This document shows, in pieces, positions 1 to 7,018 of a DNA stretch of 64,000 nucleotides. The stretch spans positions 57,807 to 121,806 of the forward strand of contig JBHJOA010000014.1 in NCBI GenBank assembly GCA_050330205.1, in the 5' to 3' direction. The DNA comes from Pelagibius sp050330205 (GTDB lineage: Bacteria > Pseudomonadota > Alphaproteobacteria > Kiloniellales > Kiloniellaceae). The position numbers and the translations under genes were made by a program. Position 1 is the first letter of the stretch. Every line of letters starts with the position of its first letter. The notes beneath the pieces were generated by a model, which did no database searches, was not told the origin of the DNA, and was given only the letters and a program-made list of their open reading frames with translations.

Positions 1-663
1 AACAAGCCCAGCGTACTGGTGGGCGACTTCCTCTTCAGCCGCGCCTTCCAGCTGATGGTGGCGGATGGCTCCCTGGACGTGCTGCGCATCCTCTCCAACG
101 CCTCGGCGGTGATCGCCGAAGGCGAGGTGCTGCAGCTGATGACCGCCAACGACACCTCCTCCGACGAGGCCGCCTACATGCAGGTCATCGAGGCCAAGAC
201 CGCCGCCCTCTTCGCCGCCGCCTGCCGCATCGGCGCGGTGGTGGCGGAGCGCCCGGCGGAGGAGGAATCCGCGCTGGAGCGCTTCGGCAGCGGCTTCGGC
301 ATCGCCTTCCAGCTGGTCGACGACGTGCTCGACTACTCCGCCCTGCAGGCCGACCTCGGCAAGGCGGTGGGCGACGACTTCCGCGACGGCAAGATCACCC
401 TGCCGGTGGTGCTGGCGATCCAGCGCGCGGACGACGGCGAGCGGGCCTTCTGGCGGCGCTGCCTGGAGGATCAGGACCAGCGCGAGGGGGACCTGGAGCA
501 GGCCATCGAGATCTTGCAGCGCCACGGCGCCCTGGCCGAGGCCATGGCGCGGGCGCGAAGCTATGCCACCTCGGCCTGCCAGGCCCTGGACGACTTTCCC
601 GACAGCCCGGCCCGGGCGGCCCTGCTGGAGGTCGTCGACTTCTGCGTCGACCGCGCCTACTGA
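1..663 (+). CDS. ispB: Polyprenyl (octaprenyl-type) diphosphate synthase, C-terminal part
   Basis: The frame is open from base 1, so the 5' end lies outside the window and 220 residues are visible. The product should be a trans-prenyltransferase that extends farnesyl diphosphate with isopentenyl diphosphate to make the quinone side chain. The second Asp-rich motif is present (FQLVDDVLDY, about nt 305-336), followed by GDDFRDGKITLP, which is typical of the IspB/octaprenyl synthase branch. The visible start (VLVGDFLFSRAFQ) is the family block just downstream of the first Asp-rich motif. Chain length cannot be read from this fragment. It converges on the small HTH gene. Confidence 0.9.
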   Translation, partial: NKPSVLVGDFLFSRAFQLMVADGSLDVLRILSNASAVIAEGEVLQLMTANDTSSDEAAYMQVIEAKTAALFAAACRIGAVVAERPAEEESALERFGSGFGIAFQLVDDVLDYSALQADLGKAVGDDFRDGKITLPVVLAIQRADDGERAFWRRCLEDQDQREGDLEQAIEILQRHGALAEAMARARSYATSACQALDDFPDSPARAALLEVVDFCVDRAY

Positions 664-683
664 GGCGTCCAGGGATAGAATTC

Positions 684-911
684 CTATAAATCCTCCTGGA
701 TGGCCTGGCGCCACTCGCCCAGCCAGCTCAGTTCGTCGAGGAACACCATCAGCTTCACGCAGAGCGCCACAGGATGGGGAATCCGCGCCTTGCCGGAGGC
801 CCAGCGGCGCACGGTGCGGTCGTTCACTTTCAGTTCCCTCGACAGGGCCGTCTGCCAGCGGCCGGCCCCGTAAAGGCGGGTGCAGAGTTCCCTCAGCTGG
901 TCGGCCGACAT
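684..911 (-). CDS. Small helix-turn-helix DNA-binding protein
   Basis: This 75-residue protein has an HTH in its centre (WQTALSRELKVNDRTVRRW, with the recognition helix at DRTVRRWASG). It resembles short Cro/CopG-sized regulators and phage-type HTH proteins. ATG at 911 was chosen because GAGGAGG lies just upstream. A longer frame from TTG at 977 exists but has no comparable ribosome site. The gene faces an AT-rich region (980-1200) with repeated GCCCTA elements, so it may bind its own upstream DNA. That role is inferred from position only, and no named family is claimed. Confidence 0.7.
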   Translation of the reverse strand: MSADQLRELCTRLYGAGRWQTALSRELKVNDRTVRRWASGKARIPHPVALCVKLMVFLDELSWLGEWRQAIQEDL

Positions 912-995
912 GGCCTCCTCGTCTTCCTCCGTCGCCACGGTCGCGGTTCTCCCTTCTGCGGATCGATCGAAGGCCAATCTAGGACATTCTGACCA

Positions 996-1111
996 GCCCT
1001 ACAAGGCTATTAGGGCAATTCGCCCAGCGTTCGAACACACGATTGGCCATTTTGCCCTAATAAATGACCTATATTCGGAGTTAGGCAGTAAAACTAGGGT
1101 GAAAAGCCCTA
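996..1111. promoter_or_regulatory. Cluster of GCCCTA/TAGGGC elements upstream of the HTH gene
   Basis: The hexamer GCCCTA or its complement occurs at 996-1001, 1011-1016, 1054-1059 and 1106-1111, and TAGGGT lies at 1095-1100. The best pair is an 11-bp inverted repeat: TATTAGGGCAA at 1008-1018 and TTGCCCTAATA at 1052-1062, 44 bp centre to centre, close to four helical turns. The cluster lies in AT-rich DNA between the divergent HTH gene and the promoter at 1171. An operator array for the HTH protein is the simplest reading, but no binding evidence is available. Confidence 0.4.
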
Positions 1112-1170
1112 TTTATGGTAGGCCGCACAGAGTATATTGAAGTATTTTTTGGCACCTATGCTTTTTTCGA

Positions 1171-1199
1171 TTGACTTAGGTCCATAGCGTGGGTATATT
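1171..1199 (+). promoter_or_regulatory. Near-consensus sigma-70 promoter
   Basis: TTGACT (1171-1176) and TATATT (1194-1199) are separated by exactly 17 bp in AT-rich DNA. Each box is one base from the enterobacterial consensus, which is uncommon in this G+C-rich window. Transcription would start near 1206 and run into the terminator at 1315-1344. Confidence 0.7.
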
Positions 1200-1205
1200 C
1201 CAATC

Positions 1206-1344
1206 ATCGTTCGGACAGACAGAGACACCCATATCGCATTCCTGATCCAAGTACTCCGCATCGCACCTTTTGTCTCGCATACAACGCCGACCGACATCGC
1301 ATATTCAAGAAATTGGGGGTCGATTTATTCGACCCCCTTTTTTT
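1206..1344 (+). ncRNA. Candidate small RNA (or attenuated leader) of about 140 nt
   Basis: The segment is bounded by a strong promoter and a canonical intrinsic terminator. It contains no ATG or GTG in any plus-strand frame, so a leader peptide is unlikely. Two readings are open: a free-standing sRNA, or the 5' leader of the pentapeptide-repeat gene with the terminator acting as an attenuator. The pentapeptide gene starts only 51 nt after the U-run and shows no clear promoter of its own. I do not recognise an Rfam family. The 5' end is estimated from the -10 box. Confidence 0.45.
1315..1344 (+). terminator. Intrinsic (Rho-independent) terminator
   Basis: A perfect 9-bp stem, GGGGGTCGA (1315-1323) with TCGACCCCC (1329-1337), has a TTTAT loop and is followed directly by seven T (1338-1344). 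I found no other textbook terminator with a U-run in the window. It ends the transcript from the 1171 promoter. Confidence 0.88.
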
Positions 1345-1395
1345 GACCTCGGAAGGCTCGAGGAGAAACGTTTCAACGGGGTGAGGACATAGGTA

Positions 1396-1899
1396 ATGGC
1401 CAAGCTTTCGGAGACACTGACCCGCGACCGCCCGCCGCAGAAGGTGCTGATCGGCACCCGCCTCAGCCGGGCCCAGCTCGACGCCCTGCTCGCGGCCCAC
1501 GCCCGCTTCCGGGCCGGCCGCATCGACGGCCGCCGTGCCGTGCTGCTGCGCTGCGACCTCAGCGGCCTGGACCTGAAAGGCATCGACCTCAGCGGTGCCG
1601 ACCTGGTCGACTGCGATTTCGAGGGCAGCAACCTGACCGGCGCCCGCTTCGATGGCGCCACCCTGACCGGCAGCCGCTTCGCCGACAGTCTGTTGAACGC
1701 CACGCGGTTCGCCGGCGCCGACCTGTCGCGCGCCGACTTCCACATGGCCGACCTGCGCGGCGCCGACCTCAGCGAGGCGAAGCTGGCGGAGGCCCGCCTG
1801 GAAACCGCGCTGATCGGCGAAAGTCCGGAATCGGGCCTGCCGACGACCCTGGATACCCGGGTACTCGACCGCGTGATGGAGCGCCGGCGCCGGCATTGA
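1396..1899 (+). CDS. Pentapeptide-repeat protein
   Basis: This 167-residue protein has a variable N-terminal 45 residues. It then has about 16 consecutive A(D/N)LXX-type pentapeptides (about residues 52-136, for example GADLV, GSNLT, GARFD, GADLS), which should form a right-handed quadrilateral beta-helix. No signal peptide is visible, so it is probably cytosolic. Some family members mimic DNA and protect gyrase (Qnr, MfpA), but the short helix and lack of a dimerisation tail do not allow that assignment. ATG at 1396 follows a GTGAGG stretch. It lies 51 nt after the terminator, so expression may depend on readthrough. Confidence 0.82.
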   Translation: MAKLSETLTRDRPPQKVLIGTRLSRAQLDALLAAHARFRAGRIDGRRAVLLRCDLSGLDLKGIDLSGADLVDCDFEGSNLTGARFDGATLTGSRFADSLLNATRFAGADLSRADFHMADLRGADLSEAKLAEARLETALIGESPESGLPTTLDTRVLDRVMERRRRH

Positions 1900-1950
1900 T
1901 CCGGTAACGCGGGAAGCCGTCCCGGATCTTGGTCATTGGGCCTTGACGCA

Positions 1951-2000
1951 CGGCCTCTATTAATCGAAATTCGATATCGAAATTCGATTAATAGAGGCCG
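1951..2000. promoter_or_regulatory. Tandem palindromic operator upstream of chrA-padR
   Basis: ATCGAAATTCGAT occurs twice back to back (1963-1975 and 1976-1988). Each copy is itself a perfect palindrome around a central A. The pair is flanked by a 12-bp inverted repeat, CGGCCTCTATTA (1951-1962) and TAATAGAGGCCG (1989-2000), so the whole 50 bp is palindromic except for the A-A pair at 1969/1982. A possible -35 (TTGACG, 1943-1948) lies just upstream. AGAGG in the right arm is the nearest ribosome-site-like element before the chrA ATG at 2012. The likely ligand is the PadR protein encoded at 3250. Confidence 0.75.
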
Positions 2001-2011
2001 GTACCTTTCCC

Positions 2012-3253
2012 ATGACTGACCGTTCCGACCCTGCGGAGACCGCAGCCGGGAACCCCTCCGTCAAGCCCTCCGTCAGGGACGTGTTCCTCGCCTTCCTGCA
2101 TCTCGGGTTCACCTCCTTCGGCGGACCCGTGGCCCACCTCGGGTATTTCCGCGAGGCCTTCGTGGTGCGCCGCCGCTGGCTGGACGAGCGCAGCTATGCG
2201 GACCTGGTCGCCCTCTGCCAGTTCCTGCCGGGGCCGGCATCGAGCCAGGTCGGCATCGGCATCGGCCTCGCCAAGGCGGGCATCGCCGGGGCCTTCGCCG
2301 CCTGGATCGCCTTTACCCTGCCTTCCGCCGTGGCGCTCATGGTGTTCGGATACGGCGTCGTCGGCTTCCACGATGCCATCCCTCCCGGCCTGCTGCACGG
2401 CCTCAAGGTCGCGGCGGTCGCCGTGGTCGCGCAGGCGGTCTGGGGCATGGCCCGCAGCCTCTGCCCGGACGCGCCGAGGGTCACCCTGGCGGTGCTCGCC
2501 GCCGCCGTCGTGCTTGCCGCGCCGACGCCCGCCATGCAGGTTTCGGTGATCGCCGCCGGCGGTCTCGCCGGCCTGCTGGCGTTGCGCGGCGAGGCCGACG
2601 CACACCACGTCGCGCTCAAAATCAAAGTGAGCAAGGCGGTGGCGCTGGCCTGCCTGGCCCTGTTCTTCACCCTGCTGATCGGATTGCCGCTGCTGGCCGC
2701 GGCGAATCCCTCCCAGACCCTCGCCTTGATCGACAGCTTCTATCGCTCGGGCGCGCTGGTGTTCGGCGGCGGCCACGTCGTCCTGCCGCTGCTGCAGTCG
2801 GAGGTGGTGCCGCCGGGATGGGTCTCCAACGACGCCTTCCTGGCCGGCTACGGCGCCGCCCAGGCGGTGCCCGGACCGCTGTTCACCTTCGCCGCCTACC
2901 TCGGCACGGTGATGCAGCCCCTGCCCAACGGCTGGGCCGGGGCCGCGATCGCCCTGCTCGCCATCTTCGCGCCGTCGTTCCTGCTGGTGATCGGGGCGTT
3001 GCCGTTCTGGGATTCACTGCGCCGGCATCGTTCGGTGCAGAAGGCCCTGCTCGGCGTCAACGCCGCCGTGGTGGGCCTGCTGCTGGCCGCGCTCTACAAC
3101 CCGGTCTGGACCAGCGGCATCCTCTCGCCCGGCGACTTTGCCCTGGCGTTGATCGCCTTCACGCTGCTGGTGTTCTGGAAGCTGCCGCCCTGGCTGGTGG
3201 TGGCCCTGTCGGCCTGCGGCGGGTGGGGGCTGCAGTTGTTCGCCGTCCAATGA
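2012..3253 (+). CDS. chrA: Chromate transporter, ChrA family
   Basis: This 413-residue membrane protein is the usual length of two-domain (long-chain) CHR transporters. The N-terminal CHR half carries the signature LGFTSFGGPVAHLGYFRE and QFLPGPASSQV (about residues 30-90). The second half repeats it as SGALVFGGGHVVLPLL and QAVPGPLFTFAAYLG (about 245-300). ChrA exports chromate in characterised cases, but many homologues have other or unknown substrates. Its stop overlaps the ATG of the PadR gene (ATGA), and a tandem palindrome precedes it, so it is probably repressed by that PadR protein. Confidence 0.9.
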   Translation: MTDRSDPAETAAGNPSVKPSVRDVFLAFLHLGFTSFGGPVAHLGYFREAFVVRRRWLDERSYADLVALCQFLPGPASSQVGIGIGLAKAGIAGAFAAWIAFTLPSAVALMVFGYGVVGFHDAIPPGLLHGLKVAAVAVVAQAVWGMARSLCPDAPRVTLAVLAAAVVLAAPTPAMQVSVIAAGGLAGLLALRGEADAHHVALKIKVSKAVALACLALFFTLLIGLPLLAAANPSQTLALIDSFYRSGALVFGGGHVVLPLLQSEVVPPGWVSNDAFLAGYGAAQAVPGPLFTFAAYLGTVMQPLPNGWAGAAIALLAIFAPSFLLVIGALPFWDSLRRHRSVQKALLGVNAAVVGLLLAALYNPVWTSGILSPGDFALALIAFTLLVFWKLPPWLVVALSACGGWGLQLFAVQ

Positions 3254-3561
3254 ACGCCGGCGACAAGGATCTCTATTCGGGCCTCATCCGGCTGCATGTG
3301 CTGCACCATGCGGCGCGGGACCCCCTCTACGGCGCCTGGCTCATCGACGAACTCCGCCGCCACGGCTATGCCATCAGCCCCGGCACGGTCTATCCCATGC
3401 TCCATGGCCTGGAGCGCAAGGGCTACCTGGAATCCCGAGCCGAGGGCGCCGGCAGGCGCGCGCGGCGCCGTTATGCGATCACCGCCAAGGGACGCGACGC
3501 CCTGGCCGACGCCAAGGTCAAGGTGAAGGAGCTCTTCGGCGAACTTTTCGAGGAGGACTGA
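3250..3561 (+). CDS. PadR-family transcriptional regulator
   Basis: This 103-residue winged-helix protein has the PadR core (LHHAARDPLYGAWLIDEL, SPGTVYPMLHGLERKGYL) and a basic wing (GRRARRRYAITAKG). The C-terminal dimerisation helix is short. ATG at 3250 overlaps the chrA stop by four bases, so the two proteins are translationally coupled. Because the regulator is the second gene of the operon, it should repress its own synthesis through the 1951-2000 operator. The effector, chromate or sulfate, is not known. Confidence 0.88.
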   Translation: MNAGDKDLYSGLIRLHVLHHAARDPLYGAWLIDELRRHGYAISPGTVYPMLHGLERKGYLESRAEGAGRRARRRYAITAKGRDALADAKVKVKELFGELFEED

Positions 3562-3628
3562 GCGGAAGGCGTTGCGCCGGACCAATTTGGAACAGGACCG
3601 CCATCCATGGCTAAGTCTCTGAGTAGAT

Positions 3629-3705
3629 TGGTCGGGGAGAGAGGATTCGAACCTCCGGCCCCTACGTCCCGAACGTAGTGCTCTACCAGGCTGAGCTACT
3701 CCCCG
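3629..3705 (-). tRNA. tRNA-Pro (anticodon CGG)
   Basis: A 77-nt cloverleaf is encoded on the minus strand: acceptor arm starting CGGGGAG, D-arm with AGCTCAGCCTGGTAGAGC, anticodon stem CTACG/CGTAG with loop TTCGGGA (anticodon CGG), T-arm GGAGGTTCGAATCCTCT, and an encoded CCA end (3629-3631). It reads the codon CCG, common in this G+C-rich genome. No integrase or attachment-site duplication is seen beside it. Confidence 0.97.
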
Positions 3706-3961
3706 GCGCGGCGGCGTTATAGCGGCTCCCCGACGGCAATGCAATCCTGGCGAAGCGGCGGCGGCACTGGCCCGGATTGGTGGATTCGCCAAGCGTTAAC
3801 CATGCCGCCGAAAGCGCCGCGGATTCCGGAATGCCGGGCCATTGCGCTGTTGACCTCGGCGCCGGATTCGGGCGGGATGCGTGCGGTTTCGGCCCTCTGG
3901 CGCCCGCCGGCAAGCCGCAGACCGCCGTCGCCGCGGCTCGTCCGCAATCTTGTGAGGAACC

Positions 3962-5011
3962 ATGAAGGGCTTTCGCCGGGCGGTCGTTGCCGCCGTCGTC
4001 ACCGGGGCTTGGCTCGCGGGCGCCTGGCTTGCCGGGGCCGGACCGGCCGCGGCCGAGCAGCTGTCGTTGTTCCGCATCGGCACCGGCGGCATCGGCGGCA
4101 CCTACTACCCCATCGCCGGCGTCGTGGCGCAGGCCATCAGCAACCCCGCCGGTCGTTGCGAGACCGGCGACACCTGCGGCGTGCCGGGTCTCGTCGCCGT
4201 CGCCCAGTCGTCCAGCGGCTCGGTGGCCAACGTGAAGGATATCGCCGCCGGGCGCATCGAGTCCGGCTTCGTGCAATCCGACGTGGCCTTCTGGGCTTAC
4301 ACCGGGATCAACGCCTTCGAGGGCGACGGCCGGCAGACGTCGCTCCGGGCGATCGCCAACCTCTATCCGGAATCGTTCCACATCGTGGTGCGCAGCGACG
4401 GCGCCATCCGGGAGGTGCGCGACCTCGTCGGCAAGCGGGTGGCCCTGGACGAGGCGGGGTCCGGAACCCTGGTCGGCGCGCGCCTGGTGTTGGAAGCCTA
4501 CGGCCTGACCGAACAGACCCTGCAGGTCGCCTACATGAAGTCCGATGCCGCGATGGAGCGGCTCGTCACCGGCCGGCTCGATGCCTTCTTCCTCGTCGCC
4601 GGCTATCCGGCGAAGGTCGTCGAGTGGGCGGCCGAACAGACGGGCGTCCGCCTGGTGCCGGTCGCCGGCGAGGAGATCTCCGCCCTCCTGGAGCACAACC
4701 CCTTCCTGCAGCGGGACCGCATCCCGGCCGGGACCTACGACGGCGTCGACACCGTGGAAACCATCACCGTGGCGGCCCAGTGGATCACCCGGGACGACGT
4801 CGACGCCGAGACGATCTACGGGGTCCTGGAAGCACTCTGGCGCAGCGACGCGCGCCGTTTGCTCGACCGCGGTCACGCCAAGGGCCGCACCATCCGCCTC
4901 GAGACCGCGCTCGACGGCATCGGCATCCCCCTGCACGACGGAGCCCTGCGCTTCTATCGGGAGATCGGTCTGCTTCAGCGTCGCGACGCCACGAACCGCT
5001 CACCGGGCTGA
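3962..5011 (+). CDS. TAXI-family TRAP solute receptor, unpaired
   Basis: This 349-residue periplasmic binding protein has a signal peptide (residues 1-30, ending near GPAAAEQ). It then has the TAXI hallmark FRIGTGGIGGTYYPIAGVVAQAI and the later block GKRVALDEAGSGT. The family delivers acidic substrates such as glutamate or 2-oxoglutarate to fused TRAP permeases. No TAXI-type 4TM/12TM permease is adjacent. The next genes are a DctP-type system 210 bp downstream, and the only fused permease in the window is at 11148-13961 with its own receptor. Substrate unknown. Confidence 0.88.
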   Translation: MKGFRRAVVAAVVTGAWLAGAWLAGAGPAAAEQLSLFRIGTGGIGGTYYPIAGVVAQAISNPAGRCETGDTCGVPGLVAVAQSSSGSVANVKDIAAGRIESGFVQSDVAFWAYTGINAFEGDGRQTSLRAIANLYPESFHIVVRSDGAIREVRDLVGKRVALDEAGSGTLVGARLVLEAYGLTEQTLQVAYMKSDAAMERLVTGRLDAFFLVAGYPAKVVEWAAEQTGVRLVPVAGEEISALLEHNPFLQRDRIPAGTYDGVDTVETITVAAQWITRDDVDAETIYGVLEALWRSDARRLLDRGHAKGRTIRLETALDGIGIPLHDGALRFYREIGLLQRRDATNRSPG

Positions 5012-5172
5012 TCGCCACCGTTCGCCTTCGATCGACTCCTAGATCCGCCCAAATAACCATAAGTTACTGTGCTTTCAGCTTGTTCACCGAGTGGGCATGG
5101 GATAGCTTTTTTCAAGCCTCGCAGGCGCCGTGAAGTGAATTCTGACGGCACCGTGAAGGGGGGAACCAACAA

Positions 5173-5197
5173 GGCCCGTCAGCGGTGATGACGGGCC
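5173..5197 (+). promoter_or_regulatory. Hairpin in the dctP leader
   Basis: A perfect 9-bp stem, GGCCCGTCA (5173-5181) with TGACGGGCC (5189-5197), has a 7-nt loop. It sits 8 nt before the GGGAGG ribosome site (5206-5211) of dctP. There is no T-run, so a simple terminator is unlikely. It could protect the 5' end of the mRNA or influence ribosome access. Confidence 0.45.
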
Positions 5198-5220
5198 AAA
5201 TGAACGGGAGGATTTTACGA

Positions 5221-6282
5221 ATGCGCATCCGCAAGACGATGAATCTCGCCGTCTCGGTGCTGGCGGCGGGGGCCATCTTGGCGCTCGGCGGCGCCGATGA
5301 CGCGACGGCCGATGACAAGCGCGTCCGCTGGAACATGGCCAGCGCCTACGGCAGCAAGCTGACCCAGCTCGGCACCCTCGGCACCCGGCTTTCCGAGCAG
5401 TTGGAGTTGGTCTCCGGTGGCTCGCTGGCCTTCCGGTTTTACGAGCCGGGCGCCCTGGTGCCGGCGCTCGAGATGTTCGACGCCGTCTCGGCCGGCTCCG
5501 TCGACGCCGGCTGGTCGACGCCGGGCTACTGGACCGGCAAGGACGAAACCTTCGCCATGTTCTCCGCCGTTCCCTTCGGGCCGAGCGCCGGAGAATACCT
5601 CGGGTGGGTCTACCACGGCGGCGGCAAGGAGCTGATGGACGAGCTCTACGCCCAGTACAATATCAAGTCGGTGATGTGCGGCATCATCGCGCCGGAGGCC
5701 TCCGGCTGGTTCCGCAAGGAAATCAACACTGTCGAGGATCTCAGAGGCCTGAAGATGCGCTTCTTCGGCCTCGGCGCCAAGGTGATGGAGAAGATGGGCG
5801 TCTCGACCCAGCTGCTGGCCGGCGGCGACATCTTCCCGGCCCTCGAGCGTGGCTCCATCGACGCCACCGAGTTCTCGATGCCGGCCATCGACCTCGACCT
5901 CGGCTTCTACCAGGTCGCCAAGCACTACTACTTCCCCGGCTGGCACCAGCAGTCGACGCTGTTCGACCTGATGATGAACAAGGACAAGTACGACGCCCTC
6001 TCGGACACCCAGAAGGCACAGATCGACGCCGTCTGCGGCGACAACATCCGCGCCGGCCTGGCCGAGGGCGAAGCCATCCAGGGAGCGGCCCTGGCCGAAC
6101 TGCAGGAGAAGGGCGTCAACATCCACCGCTGGTCGCCGGAGATCCTCGAGGCCTTGAACGACGCCTGGAACGAGGTTGCCGAGGAACTGGCGGCCTCCAA
6201 CCCCAACTTCAAGAAGGTCTGGGAGTCGTTTTCCGCCTACCGCACCCAGTACAAGATCTGGGGTGACCTCGGCTATCTATGA
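5221..6282 (+). CDS. dctP: TRAP transporter periplasmic receptor, DctP family (TakP-like)
   Basis: This 353-residue secreted protein has a signal peptide (about 1-33, MRIRKTMNLAVSVLAAGAIL onward). It has the DctP fold with KMRFFGLGAKVMEKMG, where Arg usually clamps the substrate carboxylate, and ERGSIDATEFSMP. The GWSTPGYWTGKDETF region and overall layout resemble the TakP/2-oxo-acid subgroup, so a monocarboxylate or 2-oxo acid is more likely than a C4-dicarboxylate. That is an inference from memory of the family. ATG at 5221 was chosen because GGGAGG lies 9 nt upstream. The upstream in-frame ATGs at 5185-5188 fall inside the leader hairpin. Confidence 0.88.
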   Translation: MRIRKTMNLAVSVLAAGAILALGGADDATADDKRVRWNMASAYGSKLTQLGTLGTRLSEQLELVSGGSLAFRFYEPGALVPALEMFDAVSAGSVDAGWSTPGYWTGKDETFAMFSAVPFGPSAGEYLGWVYHGGGKELMDELYAQYNIKSVMCGIIAPEASGWFRKEINTVEDLRGLKMRFFGLGAKVMEKMGVSTQLLAGGDIFPALERGSIDATEFSMPAIDLDLGFYQVAKHYYFPGWHQQSTLFDLMMNKDKYDALSDTQKAQIDAVCGDNIRAGLAEGEAIQGAALAELQEKGVNIHRWSPEILEALNDAWNEVAEELAASNPNFKKVWESFSAYRTQYKIWGDLGYL

Positions 6283-6329
6283 TCAGGACGCCGGACGTCC
6301 TGAAACGGCTTTAAGTCGTTGATGAGGTA

Positions 6330-6352
6330 GCGCCGGAGATTCCCTCCGGCGC
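6330..6352 (+). terminator. Intercistronic hairpin between dctP and dctQ
   Basis: GCGCCGGAG (6330-6338) pairs perfectly with CTCCGGCGC (6344-6352) around a 5-nt loop, followed by TTCTCATTCTC. It lies in the 127-bp gap between receptor and permease genes. The U-content is modest, so partial termination or protection of the dctP message from 3' decay is expected. This would give more receptor than permease. Confidence 0.6.
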
Positions 6353-6409
6353 TTCTCATTCTCGCTTGCCCGGCGGGGGCAGCTGGCAAGAAGCCTTGGG
6401 GGTAATGGC

Positions 6410-7018
6410 ATGGAACTCCTGACACGCGTCAGCGAAGGGCTCGACCGCGTCATCGTCAAGATCGGCAAGGTCGCCGCCTGGGCCGGCCTCGCGCTGATCC
6501 TGGTTACTGTGTTCGACGTGGTGACGCGGCGCTTCTTCGTGCTCGGCTCGACCAAGCTTCAGGAGCTTGAGTGGCACTTCCATGTCATCCTCTTCGCATT
6601 CTGCCTCGGTTACGCCTACCTCAAGGACTCCCACGTGCGCATCGACCTGGTGCGCGAGAAGCTGAGCGAGCGCACCCAGTGGTGGATCGAGATGCTCGGC
6701 ATTCTGCTGTTCCTGCTGCCTTTCTGTGCCATGGTCGTGTGGTACGGCATCAACTTCACCGAGCGCTCCTTCGCCACCAGTGAGGTCTCCGCCTCCGCCA
6801 CCGGCCTGACGCACCGCTGGCTGATCAAGTCAGTGATCCCGATCGGCTTTTCCCTTCTCGCCCTGGCCGGCATCGCCGTGCTGCTGCGCAAGTTCGTCGA
6901 GCTGTTCGGACCGGAGGATCTGCGCCGCAAGGTGCACGAGATCGAGGAGACCGAGGCCGAGCACCTGATCGACGTTGCACCGCCGGAGCTCCTGCAGCGC
7001 GACGAGGAGCCGCGGTGA
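6410..7018 (+). CDS. dctQ: TRAP transporter small permease subunit, DctQ family
   Basis: This 202-residue protein has four predicted membrane helices (about residues 25-45, 60-80, 100-122, 145-165). The family block VFDVVTRRFF and the charged loop KDSHVRIDLVREKLSERTQWW are present. DctQ is the small membrane subunit of tripartite TRAP systems and binds the large DctM subunit. The C-terminal tail is longer than usual and acidic (EIEETEAEHLIDVAPPEL). Its TGA stop overlaps the ATG of dctM (TGATG). Confidence 0.88.
   Translation: MELLTRVSEGLDRVIVKIGKVAAWAGLALILVTVFDVVTRRFFVLGSTKLQELEWHFHVILFAFCLGYAYLKDSHVRIDLVREKLSERTQWWIEMLGILLFLLPFCAMVVWYGINFTERSFATSEVSASATGLTHRWLIKSVIPIGFSLLALAGIAVLLRKFVELFGPEDLRRKVHEIEETEAEHLIDVAPPELLQRDEEPR

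Noticed and set aside
1951..2000. 50-bp palindrome as an insertion-sequence end or integration scar
   Set aside because: No transposase and no target duplication; placement right before chrA-padR and the internal 13-bp palindromes fit an operator better.
3629..3705. tRNA-Pro as the attachment site of a genomic island
   Set aside because: No integrase, no repeat of the tRNA 3' end within the window, and flanking genes look native.
3683..4936. 417-codon minus open frame over the TAXI receptor
   Set aside because: Opposite strand of a well-supported gene, with no domain content.
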